From Dactylis glomerata (lineage: Eukaryota > Streptophyta > Magnoliopsida > Poales > Poaceae), in assembly GCA_007115705.1 (NCBI GenBank), contig QXEO01000548.1:7355024-7419023 (forward strand): a stretch of DNA of 64,000 bases, in the 5' to 3' direction. A model generated the notes under the pieces. It was not told the origin of the DNA. It saw only the letters and a list, made by a program, of their open reading frames with translations, and searched no databases. Of this stretch, positions 23,151 through 34,144 are shown piece after piece. The stretch's first letter is position 1, and the number at the start of each line of letters is the position of its first letter. The translations under genes were made by a program, and so were the position numbers.

Positions 23151-24595
23151 CGCAAAATCAATGCTACTAGTTTTCCAAAGGTTTAATGTGTCATATATAA
23201 TCTGCCAAAATAGAAGGATTTATAAACAAGTCATAAAAACAACACGCATAACGTCACACTAACATTATTCCTCTCAACTTTCAATGTTTCTTTGCAATAC
23301 ATCAATCTAAATTCGGTACAGAAATATAAAACTAATGCTGTAATGCATACGGAATTCTGGACAGACCTGGATAATGGATGCGTGATCATTGTTTCTTATG
23401 AGAGAACACTATTTTGTTTTTCCCTTGTTCCCACATGCAAATATCCATATGCAGCATATCCATATATTTAAACAAAACCGTCTCCACTATGGCCGTACCT
23501 ACCATACACTCCTTACTGTTTGCTAAAGCAAGAGCCAAGAGGTTCAGCTGAAGACGTGCATGCCCTGCTCGGATGTCTTTCTCTGTGTCATTTCTGTAGA
23601 GGTGAGTATGAGCAAAATGTGGCCCAAATATTGATGTAATTGGGGTGGCATAAATTTGTACTCCCTCCGATCGGAAATAACTGTCAAGAACTTAGTACAA
23701 ACTTTGTACTAAGTTAGTATAAAATCACCGATAATTATTTTCGACCGGAGGGAGTAGCTTGTTTTTAAATTGATCATCTGGTGACATTTTAGAAGTTAGC
23801 TACCAATTTGTCACAACCTCCCAAGAACCGGCACTAACCTGTGAAACATGGATATCCGTGAAATTATCTAAAAGAGAGAGCAGAAAACAATCATGAGGTT
23901 CAGCTAAGAATTAAGATAGGCATGCGAATGCTAGTGAGAAGAGTTCAACAGTAAGCCTTTCAGTCTCAGATATGTACCTTCTGAAGCAACATAATGAGAG
24001 CCCTTGGCTACTGGTTCACTCTTACCTGAAACACGCCACTTGATATATATAACAGTACTTTCTGGCCTGCAACCTTCTTTCTGAATAATCTAACAATTTT
24101 TCTTATATTATTGTGAGACCAATAGAAACAAAATGTCACTCATTTAGTTATGAATTGTGAGCAAGATATTATAGCTGGTGGATAATTTGTTTGAGAAAAT
24201 TCTTAATGTACAACCACTTAGCGATTCTCTAGTTTCTATAATTTACCTTTCTTATCACGTTTGCTAACATAACAAAATTCTTTGATGATATTTTCATGTT
24301 CCCACCTCCCTGTCTCTTAATTTTGGAACTTTATCCCCATTGCTTTGCAGGATCACTTGAGCTGCTGTGTTAAGAACATGAGCTGGCTTTCATATCTACT
24401 CCACATTGGACTGTACGAATTTCTTGCACGGTTTTGCAGCAAAAATAGGAAGCCTAGTTTTTAAAGCACAAATCACTATCCATGATAGATGACATGACAG
24501 GAGTCCCACCGGTATGGCGGTACGCCGGTACCACAACATTGACCTATTCAATTGTAACTTGTTCGGTCATAAATACTCTATCAGAGTTAGCTATA
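23151..24595. other. Intergenic, no gene seen apart from one MITE
   Basis: AT-rich sequence without recognisable coding. It contains the Stowaway element at 23661-23754. A CT-rich stretch at 24300-24360 followed by 'tgcaggatcacttg' looks like a splice acceptor, but no exon could be tied to it. Confidence 0.4.
23661..23754. mobile_element. Stowaway MITE (Tc1/Mariner type)
   Basis: The 94-bp element is bounded by TA (23659-23660, 23755-23756). It has near-perfect inverted termini ctccctccgatcggaaataa and its partner ending ttattttcgaccggagggag. The centre folds on itself (cttagtacaa...ttgtactaag). Confidence 0.92.
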
Positions 24596-24839
24596 CTTCC
24601 TCCGTTTATGAAAAGAAGGCCTATAACTTCTCAAAAGCCAAACAATGCAAAGTTTGATCAATTATGTAGAAAAATCCATCAACAACTATTATACTATATA
24701 GATATCATATGAAAAATGTACCTAATGATATTGACTTTGTGTTGCATGTGTTAATGATTTTTTCTAAGAACTTGCTAAGACTTTGCATAGTTCAACTTTT
24801 GAATTTTTTTACACATATTCATTTGAGGAACCGAGGAAG
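24596..24839. mobile_element. Stowaway-like MITE overlapping the 3' end of the FBD gene
   Basis: TA flanks at 24594-24595 and 24840-24841. The left end cttcctccgttt matches the inverse of the right end gaaccgaggaag with one difference in the first ten bases. It is 244 bp and AT-rich. Its right 30 bp supply the last codons and the stop of the minus-strand gene. Confidence 0.7.
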
Positions 24840-26299
24840 TAGAGCTGTAAGCGTCCTGAATCTGGCATGTTTTTCCTCCGGAATGAATCAGCTCTCCATC
24901 TTGGAACATTGTTGCACAGGTGGTCTGTCCATAACTGGCTTCCATCGTCGACGTGCATCTCCTCGAGATTCATAGCATTCTCCGTGAGGAACTTGGCCAG
25001 CTGGACCGGGAAACAGTTGAGTTCGTTGGTCTCATAACGCAGCACCACCTTGCGCAAGCAGCTGAGCGTGCAGCTGCTCAAGTCGGTGAGCTCTGAGATC
25101 TCGCAGGAAACTCCAATGTCGTTGCTCTCTTGCACAGAAGCCATCGCGGCGAGCCTGTTGAATCTGTCCAAGGATACGCTAAAGGCCCGTCCAGCTTCCT
25201 TCTTTGACTCGTGGTAGCACCCGCCTCCTCCCCACATCATGTTCAACCTCAGTCGGAGTTCAGACAACACCGGGCATGAGCCTAGCAGCCTTGCCATCTC
25301 TAATGCTGTATCGTTGTTCATGTGCTTGTATCTTCCATCTAGTACGAGTAACTTGAGATTGGGGAAGGTGGGAAGGATGAAGTCGCCGTCCTCCTCGCCG
25401 GCGACTATGTCCTCAATGCAGTCAATGTGGAGCGTTAAAGCCCTTGTGCTGGAGAAGCTTGTGAGTATGCGCGACACAACAGGCTCACACTGCTTCATGT
25501 TGTAACATGTGCAGGCGATATTGAGGTCGGTTTGTTCCAGCGCCGGCATAGGAGAGGTGAGGGAGAGCTCGACTTGGCATCCATTGTAGCGGAAGGTACG
25601 CAGGCTCGGCATGTCGAGCTCAATGCTGCCGGCCAAAGTCTCACGCCTCCAGCTGAAGCTATTGCTACTGTTATCGAGCACCAAGGCGGTGACCGTCGGG
25701 CATCGAAGACATAGTCGCAGTGTGAAGCTGGCGGGATCTGCCTGCTCCGCCGTCTTATGCCTGACGCCCACCATCTCGAGATTGGCGAGAGCCGTGGCGG
25801 CCTGGACCAATACCTGCAGATACCCCTCCGAGATATCGCAGTAATGGAGCACCAGATCGGTCAGGCCCGGGAGAGCCAGGCGTGCCGACGGCGCCGATGT
25901 TGGCGGTTCGAGGTTACAGCTCTTCAGTTCCAGCCGCCGGAGCGTGGCGCCGCACCGCAGAGATTCGAGCCGCGGGCGGTGGCGAAAATCGTCTGGACAG
26001 CGGCAGGAGAGGGAGAGCTTTTCGAGTTGGGCTGCGGCAGGGTGGGCGAGGGCGAGGCCGCAGACTCTGTCCTCGTCATGGTCGTCGTCCCTGACCATCC
26101 AATACGGCCTGGCGGCGCGGTAGACATCTTTGTTCAACAAGAACACGAGCCGCTTGAGACGCGCGCTGGGGTGTAGTCGTCCGCGGCGGCGTCCGTGGCC
26201 GCCGCTCTGGCGGAAGACGGCGAGGGCAGCCTCTGCGTCTCGTAAGAACCAGTCGGAAGTAGCGGCGTACGGCCTGCTGGCGAGGTTTCCGGCGGCCAT
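24809..26299 (-). CDS. FBD/LRR protein of the F-box family, F-box not visible
   Basis: One open exon on the minus strand. I use the ATG at 26299 (MAAGNLASRPY); an in-frame ATG at 26428 adds 43 residues of no clear character. The product (about 496 aa) has repeated leucine-rich strands (LEKLSLSC, LRRLELKSCNL, LTDLVLHYCDI, LANLEMVGV, VTALVLDNSS). It then has LKLLVLDGRYKHM and an FBD-like end with LRKVVLRYETNELNCF, FLTENAMNLEEMHV and FRRK. This is the layout of cereal F-box/FBD proteins, substrate receptors of SCF ubiquitin ligases. The usual N-terminal F-box is absent: it may lie in a lost or distant exon. The last nine residues and stop come from a MITE. Possibly a partial gene. Confidence 0.65.
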   Translation of the reverse strand: MAAGNLASRPYAATSDWFLRDAEAALAVFRQSGGHGRRRGRLHPSARLKRLVFLLNKDVYRAARPYWMVRDDDHDEDRVCGLALAHPAAAQLEKLSLSCRCPDDFRHRPRLESLRCGATLRRLELKSCNLEPPTSAPSARLALPGLTDLVLHYCDISEGYLQVLVQAATALANLEMVGVRHKTAEQADPASFTLRLCLRCPTVTALVLDNSSNSFSWRRETLAGSIELDMPSLRTFRYNGCQVELSLTSPMPALEQTDLNIACTCYNMKQCEPVVSRILTSFSSTRALTLHIDCIEDIVAGEEDGDFILPTFPNLKLLVLDGRYKHMNNDTALEMARLLGSCPVLSELRLRLNMMWGGGGCYHESKKEAGRAFSVSLDRFNRLAAMASVQESNDIGVSCEISELTDLSSCTLSCLRKVVLRYETNELNCFPVQLAKFLTENAMNLEEMHVDDGSQLWTDHLCNNVPRWRADSFRRKNMPDSGRLQLYFLGSSNEYV

Positions 26300-27033
26300 C
26301 GACGCGAGCGAGGGGATTAGATGGCAAACATATGGGGTACGCAGATTGTAATTGGAGTCGGTAATTGGGTTGTTGCGTGTGTTTCCATAACGATAGAGGA
26401 TTCTCGTTTTACAGCCAGTACATTCCAAAGACTTTTGAGATTAGTAAGACAAAACTAGCAGCAAGTTCTTTTTTTTGGGAATTAGCAGCAAGTTCTTATC
26501 CCCATTAAACCTAGTGTACCAGGCAACCTATTAAATTGATGATGCTCTAGCTAATTATTTTAAAAATTCAAAATGATGGAAGTGACTAGGCTTTATATTA
26601 TAACACAACCATCAGAAGATGCCGCTGATAACCCGATACAGCCCCACTACATCCAAATTTTATAATATTGGGGGAACACCTTAGAACCGGCATTGCCTCT
26701 CACGGCCTGAGGACTCCTTGACAAGCCAGAGGGTGAAATGAGTTCAATGACTTCTCCCTCGAAGGAACCATTATAATAATTAGGGGACGTCTAGAGCTCA
26801 GTCGATTGATCTCTAACTAGAAATCATCTCTAAAAAATAGCATCAATTCCCTCAGCCAATCGAGCGGAATTTGCTGCAAACCCGACGCCTTGACATCACC
26901 TTCAAGGACAAGGTGCACACAATTCAAGCGATCTTAGCAACGCTGACTACATGAATGCGTAGTTTAAAAAACCAGACATGCCATTCGTTGCACCAACGGC
27001 AGGTGGACAGTGACACACTCTAGGGCACATGGA
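26300..27033. other. Upstream flank of the FBD gene; no gene seen
   Basis: AT-rich sequence between the FBD coding exon and the LINE 3' end. I searched the minus strand for an F-box exon (a Leu-Pro-Asp-Glu type start followed by the Trp-containing helix) and found none. The sequence at 27021-27033 (gggcacatgga) directly flanks the LINE tail and would be the LINE target duplication if a partner exists. Confidence 0.4.
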
Positions 27034-29413
27034 TTTTTTTTTGAAATAAGGGGGGCAAAAGCTTTGCCCCTTTCATTGATTAAGAAGGAGTTTACAAGGA
27101 AAAAGTAAAAGTTTAATACAAAAGCCTACTCTCCCGGCATTATAATTCCCAATCGCTTGGCACCCGCAAGCACCCAAAGCCTAGCCTCACACTTAATCTT
27201 TTCTAGTATTACAAACGTTGGTGATAGCTTCTTGCGAAAAGCCCTTGCGTTGCGCTCCTTCCAAATCTCCCAAACAATGAGAAGAGTGAGAGATGACAAT
27301 CCCTTACGATTGGGGAATGCGGCTTCGGCCAAATGGGACCACCATTCTTCAATGGTTAGGTTTGTCCATTGCGCCGGTTGCACCTCTTCAAGCCCCATCC
27401 AACTCTTGACTAAGCCCCAAATCCTTTTGGTGAAACGACAATGCACAAAAAGATGGTCATTGGTTTCCTCGGTTTGCTTGCAAAGCGAGCAAAGGCTGCA
27501 ATTCTCCCACCCCCGCTTCCGGAGCCTATCCGCCGTCCATAGCCTATTTTGGATGGCAATCCAAGCATGGTTCTTTACCTTGGGTGGTGCCCATGCTTTC
27601 CAAACCATTTTGAACATGCTTGACTCAATTAACCCAAGGAATTGCATCTTATATGCAGAGGCCGCGGAGTATTGACCGTTAGCGGCAAGCTTCCAAGTTA
27701 TGTCATCTTCTATTTCCTCTTGCAAGTGCATATTGTTGATGAGGACCCAAAGTTGTACAAATTGAGTTAGATGCTCCAAAGAGATCGTGGCCTCATTTGC
27801 TAGCTTTCGAATCCAAGCCTCCTCGTGGAGGGCTTGGGCGACGTTCCAATTCTTCCTCTTGCACAACTCAAAAAGTAGCGGTGCGATATCTTTAGGTTTG
27901 TTGCCATCAAGCGTGGGGCATGCCAAAATGGTGTATTTTTCTTATTACCTAAGTCGATAGTAGTGGCGGCATAAAAATGTTCATATCCTCCTCGGAGCAA
28001 GGGTTGCCAAGCCCAACCCAAATTTTATCCTTGTCCTTCCATTCTAGCCATGACCAACGCAAGTGAAGGGCCAACGCAAACTTGTCCATGTGGAGGATAC
28101 CAAGGCCTCCAAATAGTTTGGGGCGGCACACGGCCTCCCAATTGACCTTACATTTGGCACCCGAAGCGGTTTCCTTTGCCGCCCAAACAAAAGCCCTCTC
28201 CACCTTGTTTAGATATTTCATGGTACCTGGCGGTATGGTTAAAGGCGTCAAATGGTAGATTGCTTGGGAAGCCAAAACCGACTTAACAAGGGAAACCCGG
28301 CCGACCATGTTGACAAACTTGCCATTCCAAGTTGGGAGTTTCCCGGCACATTTGTCCTCAAGGTGTTGAAAGTCTCTCCTACAAAGAATCCAAACGGAAA
28401 GGGGAAGCCCAAGGTACCGCATGGGGAAAGTAGTCCTAGTAGCCGGTATATCATGCAGAACGTCATTGAGGTTAATGTTCATACATCTTATTGCCGCCAC
28501 GGAGCTCTTGAGGAAATTTGTGCAAAGCCCGATGACCGCCCCAAATCTTTGTACGATAACCGTGAGGTTTTGAACATCTTGTTTAATGGGAGCCACGAAA
28601 ATGGCGGCATCATCCGCATATAAGGAGGTTCGCAAAATGACCCCTCTTCCCTGGAGCTTTGTGAGTAGCCCAAGCCTTGTCGCCTCTTCCAAAAGTGTGC
28701 AAGCGGGTCAATGGCGATGATGAACGAGAGAGGAGATAGCGGGTCTCCTTGTCTTAGTCCCCGGCCATGATCAATTGGATCACCGAAAATACCATTAAGA
28801 AGGACTCGGGAAGTGGCGGTGGAGAAAAGTGCGGCCACCCAATTCTGAAATCTTGGAGGGAAACCCCGTCTTTGTAGAAGGTCAAGGACATATTCCCAAG
28901 AGACCGAGTCGAAGGCCTTTCTAATGTCAAGCTTGAAGAGGAGGGCGTGCGTTCTCGTTTTGTTGAACTTAGTAGCAAGGTTTTTGACATACAAAAAATT
29001 GTCATGGATACTCCACTTCTTAATAAATGCACTTTGCGCGTTTGAGACCAACTCATTCATGAATGGTCCAAGGCGAAGAGCAAGCATCTTGGAGATTAGC
29101 TTGGCGATCCCATGAATGAGGCTAATGGGCCTAAAATCTGAAATTTCCTCTGCCCCCTCCTTTTTTGGCAAAAGTACAATGTTGGCGGAGTTAAGCCAAT
29201 GGAAGTTCTCGGCATGAAGTCCCCCCAAAAGGTCGATTACACTCATAACGTCACCCTTTATTATCCCCCAACAACTCTTGTAGAATGCACCTGTGTAGCC
29301 ATCCGGGTCGGGGGCCTTGTCATTGGGCATTTGTTTGATTGCGTTATGGACTTCTTCCTCGGTGAAAGGGTCAGCCAAACTAGACAAGTTGACCTCCTCA
29401 AAATGAAGACCCT
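27034..29413 (-). mobile_element. 3' half of a LINE (L1-type non-LTR retrotransposon)
   Basis: The element lies on the minus strand. Its 3' end is a short A tail (T run at 27034-27042), next to a 'gggcaaaagctttgcccc' palindrome. Its body holds the reverse transcriptase and a C-terminal zinc-binding domain. It stops abruptly at 29413, where an LTR starts, and its 5' half resumes at 51998 on the far side of 22.6 kb of younger insertions. The 5-bp accct at the break is duplicated (29409-29413 and 51998-52002). Confidence 0.85.
27126..29387 (-). pseudogene. LINE ORF2: reverse transcriptase and zf-RVT part, frameshifted
   Basis: Read from 29387 downward: DPFTEEEVHNAIKQMPNDKA, DGYTGAFYK, FRPISLIHGIAKLISK, FKLDIRKAFDSVSWE, and GLRQGDPLSPLSF (motifs 1-4 of L1-type RT). 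The YADDAAIF catalytic box comes next but in another frame (ORF 27949-28692). The thumb then leads to the C-terminal CSLCKQTEETNDHLFVHC zinc-binding domain in a third frame (27126-27926). Breaks near 28690 and 27900-27950 make it non-functional. The frame also meets a stop just before 29387 in the join to the far piece. Confidence 0.85.
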
Positions 29414-31047
29414 TGATGCGTGGTAAATGACCAGCCCGTTGGGACCCCCAAGAGGAAGGTGTGATGAATATAGCAGCAGTTTTTCCCTCAGTTAAGAAAC
29501 CAAGGTTTATCGTTCAGGAGAGGAGAGACAAACGACTGAAGGTGATGCGGACTGGCTTAGCGACAGCTTCGAACAATTTATATATGGCGCCTCGTCCAAG
29601 ATTTGCTTTGCTAGCAGCAACGTGGAACCCGCACACAACACAACCAAATACTTTGTTCCCAACTTGCGATGAGGTTGTCAATCTCACCGGTTTGCTTGAA
29701 ACAAAGGGTATGAGCGTATCGAGTGGAAAGCAGTGAAAGTATGCGAGTAAAGTAAACAGTGCGAGTAAAGTAAACAGGTGATAGCAATATGATGGAAATA
29801 GGACCGTGATCGACGGTTCACTAGTGGTGTCTCTCCATAAGATAAATAACACATGCTGGGTAAACAAATTACAGTTGGGCAATTGATAGAATAAAGATAA
29901 ACGTGATATGTCAAGAAGATCACTATGCGATTTACTCTGGGCATTACAACAAAATACATAGACCGCCATCCAGCTGCCTCTATGACTAATAATCCACTCC
30001 CGGGGATATCATCCGAACACCCCATGAGTATTAAGTTGCGAACAACAGATAATTGCATTAAGCAAAGTGTATAATGTAAACAAAGCATATGCCCTCGAGT
30101 ATATGAATGTTGTTTTCTCCCTAGTAGCAACAGCGCATCTACAACCTTAGAGGTTTCTGTCACTCCCCCAGGTTAAATAGAGACATGAACCCACTATCGA
30201 GCATAAATACCCCCTCTTGGAGTCACTAGCAACTACTCGGCCAAGATAGCTACTAACAACGGAGAGCATGCAAGATCATAAATAACATAGAAATAACATA
30301 AGATATATTTCAGTATAGCAACTCAATCATAACACCAATATTCATCGGATCCCAACAAACCAAACATGTAGAATTACATAACGGTGATCACAATCATGTA
30401 GGGCAGCTCATGAGATCTAAACATGAAGCACATGGTGGAGGAGACAACCATCTAGCTACTGCTATGGACCCATAGTCCAAGGTAGACTACTCACTCATCG
30501 CTCCGGAGGCAAGCATGGCGATGAAGAAGACCTCCGGTGGCGATTCCCCTCTCCGGCAGGGTGCCGGGAAGAGCTTCTGGACCCTCCCGATCTTTGGGTT
30601 GACGGCGGCGGCGGATCGCGATGTGTTCTGGAAAAGTGATCGGGTACTTAGATTTTTTCTGTCGGGGGGTCTTTATAGGCGAAGGGGCATCGTCAGAGGT
30701 GGCCCGAGGCAACCTCACACATAGGGGCGCGGCCAGGGGCTGGGCCGCGCCGCCCTAGTGTGTGGGGCCCTCGTGGCCCCCCTCCAACTCCTCTTCGGAT
30801 CTCTGGAAGCTTCCGGGAAAAATAAGACTTCAGGAACTTGTTTCATCCAATTCCGAGAATATTTCCTGTGTAGCACTTCTGAAACACAAAAACAACAGAA
30901 AACAGGGAACTGGCACTGTGGCGACTTGTTAGTAGGTTAGTTCCGGAAAATGCATAAAAGTGCCACGAAGTGTAACAAAATAGTAGGCAAATGGTGTAAA
31001 AACAAGCATGGAGCATCAAAAATTATAGATACGTTGGAGACGTATCA
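29414..31047 (-). mobile_element. LTR A (3' LTR of the outer Athila-like Gypsy element)
   Basis: 1634 bp, reading on the minus strand from tgatacgtctccaacgtatc to ...gcgtggtcatt-type end ...ccacgcatca, so TG...CA. It is flanked on the outside by accct (29409-29413), repeated outside LTR C (51998-52002). A U3 TATA (ctataaagacccc on the minus strand) lies near 30671. In the first 245 bases I count about six differences from LTR C, but many more, including indels, from LTR B. Confidence 0.9.
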
Positions 31048-34000
31048 AGCATCCCCAAGCTTAACTCCTGCTCGTCCTCGAGTAGGTAAGTGATAACAAA
31101 AGAATAATTTTTGAGGTGACATGCACCTACACAATCTTGATCATATATGTAAGCATTTGTGAGCTGGAATCAAAAGAACTTAAAACATGGGCATGAAAGA
31201 TATAATCTTGATAATATAAACTTAGCAACCATGTTATAAATATGAAAATGAACACAAACAAAAGATCATGAAAATGAAACAATGAAAGTCAAACGTGTGT
31301 TCAAACCATAAGGAAAAACATACAAATGGTTTTCAGCTTGTCCTTCATGGAGAGCAAAGCATAAATGCATAGGACACCTTCAAGTTTAAGAGGGCGACTA
31401 GATACAAATAATTTGAGAACAAGTGAAACCAACAATATGAATCAATCAATGAAAACTTTGGGACAATGCACATTATACTAAGAATGACAACTATGCTCTC
31501 TTAATGGTGCATAAAGGAAGAAGGTGGTGACTCAACATAAAAGTAGAAGAAAGGCCCTTCGCAGAGGGAAGCAGTGATTGCAAGTTTTCTAACCTTCAAA
31601 AATTATGGTACTTACCGGCTTTGAGCTCTCATTGCCCCCATCATAAGCATCTTGAATGGTTAAAGTTAATGAGAGAACAATTATGATGCATATGCTTGAC
31701 AAATCATAAGTCGAAAACCTCGTGTTCCGTGAATACGAGTACCCAAACCTCATGCTACTTTACTTAGAGTCCCAAGCAAGGCTCTTGTCATTGTAAATAT
31801 ATGCATATCATTGAGAACCGCCAATGGGGTACCTCCGTGCCCGATGACATGGAACAAGCCCACATCAAAATGATAGGACAAGCAGACAATAAACACCTCG
31901 ACATCTCTTTTATTTGCCATCTGTTTAGCTTTTTATTGTGAGATGCGTCGTCGAATGTTCACCATGGGTATGCTGCAAATTTCCACCATGAATTATGCAT
32001 GGCTTAGATTAGCGGCCCAGCGTTTCCCTAACACATATACAAACTCCATGATCCCCACAAGATTCCCAATTCATTTCACACCGTGGGCATCCATAAACAA
32101 AAGATCACGATATCAACTCAAATAAGAAGTGCAATGTTGAAAGCTTGCCCATGACTACATGGCTGGGCTAGTCTCCAACTTACAACTTGCAAGCATAACA
32201 ACTCAACATAAGAGACCACAATGTCAAATTTTTAAGAACAGGAAAAAGTAAAGTGTGCCTTCTGGTTCGTGAGAGCTTTACTGACCGAATTTCGCATAAC
32301 ACTGGTAAGAGTTTAATTTGAAGAGAAAATAAAAGCAAGTCAAATTTACTTGGAATAGCAAATTGCTAGTAGGTATGTATGGTGGACACTTTGGAAAACT
32401 TTGGATTTTAGGAGTTGGATGCACGAGTAGAGCTCATACTCAGTACAAGGCGAGGGCTAGCAAAAGACTGGGAGCGACCAACTAAGAGAGCAATAATGGC
32501 CATAATCATGCAAAGCGACAAAGCGACATTAAAAGAAGCATAAGATGGCATCAAAAGTCAAAAACTAAATGATCATAGAGGCTATTGGCGACTTTGTAAG
32601 AGTCTAACATGTGTGAGCATGCGCCAAGTCAACCCAAATAAAGCATCAAGGAGAAAACCAAAATAATGCTTCCATACAATAAAAACAACGCATGATTTTT
32701 TTCAAAGGCTCATTAAGCAATCTCAGTTATTTGAGACAAGTCATGCTACAGCAAAACCACTAAGCATACTATCAAAAAGACATCAAGCACGACATGAAAA
32801 AGCCTAAGCCGCAGTCTACACAATCTCCTTCTTGTACCACTTTTTTGCATAAAGCTTTTTCTCTTTTCCAACACCATTTGAAATTTTTATAAACACCTCT
32901 TTTGATGAAAACCAATAAAGATCAGAGGCAAAAATACACCTTGATGAAAAGATATGACAAGGTCTGAATGCAAATCAAGGCGAAAACGAAAACCAAAAGC
33001 AGTAGCGGAAAAAGAAGAACACCCGGTGAAATTGTAATAATGAAAAACGGAGTATTCTTGGCAAATGAAAACGAGTACATCTCCTCCAAAGGAAATTTGT
33101 TGGGGTCCAACCATTTATTACAGCAAACAAAACTAAACTAACTAAGAAAACTAAAACAACTAACGCTCCAAGAAAAACACATAGTGCATGAAGCAATAAA
33201 AATATAGTGTTTTGATAGGTGACCTGATTTTTGCCGATGAAGAAGGGGTGCCTTGGGGGCATCCCCAAGCTTTGACGCTTATACTTCTTGGATATTTCTT
33301 GGGGTGATGCATGGGCATCCCCAAGCTTGAACTTTTGTCCATTCTTCAACTCATCTCATCATTCTCCAATCCCTACACTTGAAAACTTTCTTCATACAAA
33401 ACTAAACACAAATCTATTAGCAACATTAGTGCAGGATAACATATAATCAACCTCTTTTTGCTTCAGGTTTCAACTCAAAACCACCACATATATAGCAAAT
33501 ACTACTGTAGCAACCTCCCCAAAAGTTCCGTGATCAAAAGAACTCAAAAGAAAGCGATAAAGTGGCAAACACAAATATTGGCAGAAATCTGTCAAAACAG
33601 AACAGCTGACAAAGGTTGAATTTTTGAGGGGTTTTCTGTTGCTCAAATCAAAAAGTGTTCAACTAACGAAAGTTTGGATATAACCTGGGGCATATGCACA
33701 AGAAATCGCAGGTCCAGAAGAGATACAGAGAATTTATGTGAATTTTGACGGTGCAGCACCGAAAACAGTTTCAGGACAGCAACATCCCCAAATCTTTACC
33801 TTACTCAAATTAGAGGCTTCTCTTGGCACAAAAACGAAATAAACAAGATAAGGAGTGGTCATTACAGTAGTAATGACTTCCAAGACTCAAATAAAAGAAA
33901 AAGTACTGAAAATAAAACATTGGGTTATCTCCCAAGAGTGCTTTTCTTTAACGACTTTGAGCTAGGCGCAGAAAATTGCGAATCAAGTAACATCAAGTGA

Positions 34001-34144
34001 TGAAGCATCAAGCTCATAATTTGCTCTAAGAATAGAGTCAAAAAGTAATTTCTTTCTTTTCCTAGGGAAGTGTTCCATACCTTTCTTGAGTAGGAATTGA
34101 TATTTGATGGTGCCTTCCCTCATATCAATGATGGCACCTACAGT
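31048..34144 (-). mobile_element. Non-coding internal region of the Athila-like element
   Basis: Three kilobases between gag-protease and LTR A without reverse transcriptase, RNase H or integrase. The tail of the protease frame can be traced past a stop (34145) to about 33970, then coding stops. The purine-rich tract next to LTR A (minus-strand complement of gcatccccaagctt, 31049-31062) is the likely PPT. The same 14-mer recurs at 33260-33273 and 33315-33328. The element is therefore non-autonomous and depends on polymerase from relatives (inference). Confidence 0.75.

Noticed and set aside
25532..26351. Plus-strand open frames opposite the FBD gene
   Set aside because: Mirror frames of a GC-rich LRR exon; no independent evidence of coding.
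27021..27033. Possible LINE target duplication 'gggcacatgga'
   Set aside because: No convincing partner was found near 54.4-55.3 kb; 'gcacatggggg' near 55270 matches too short a stretch.
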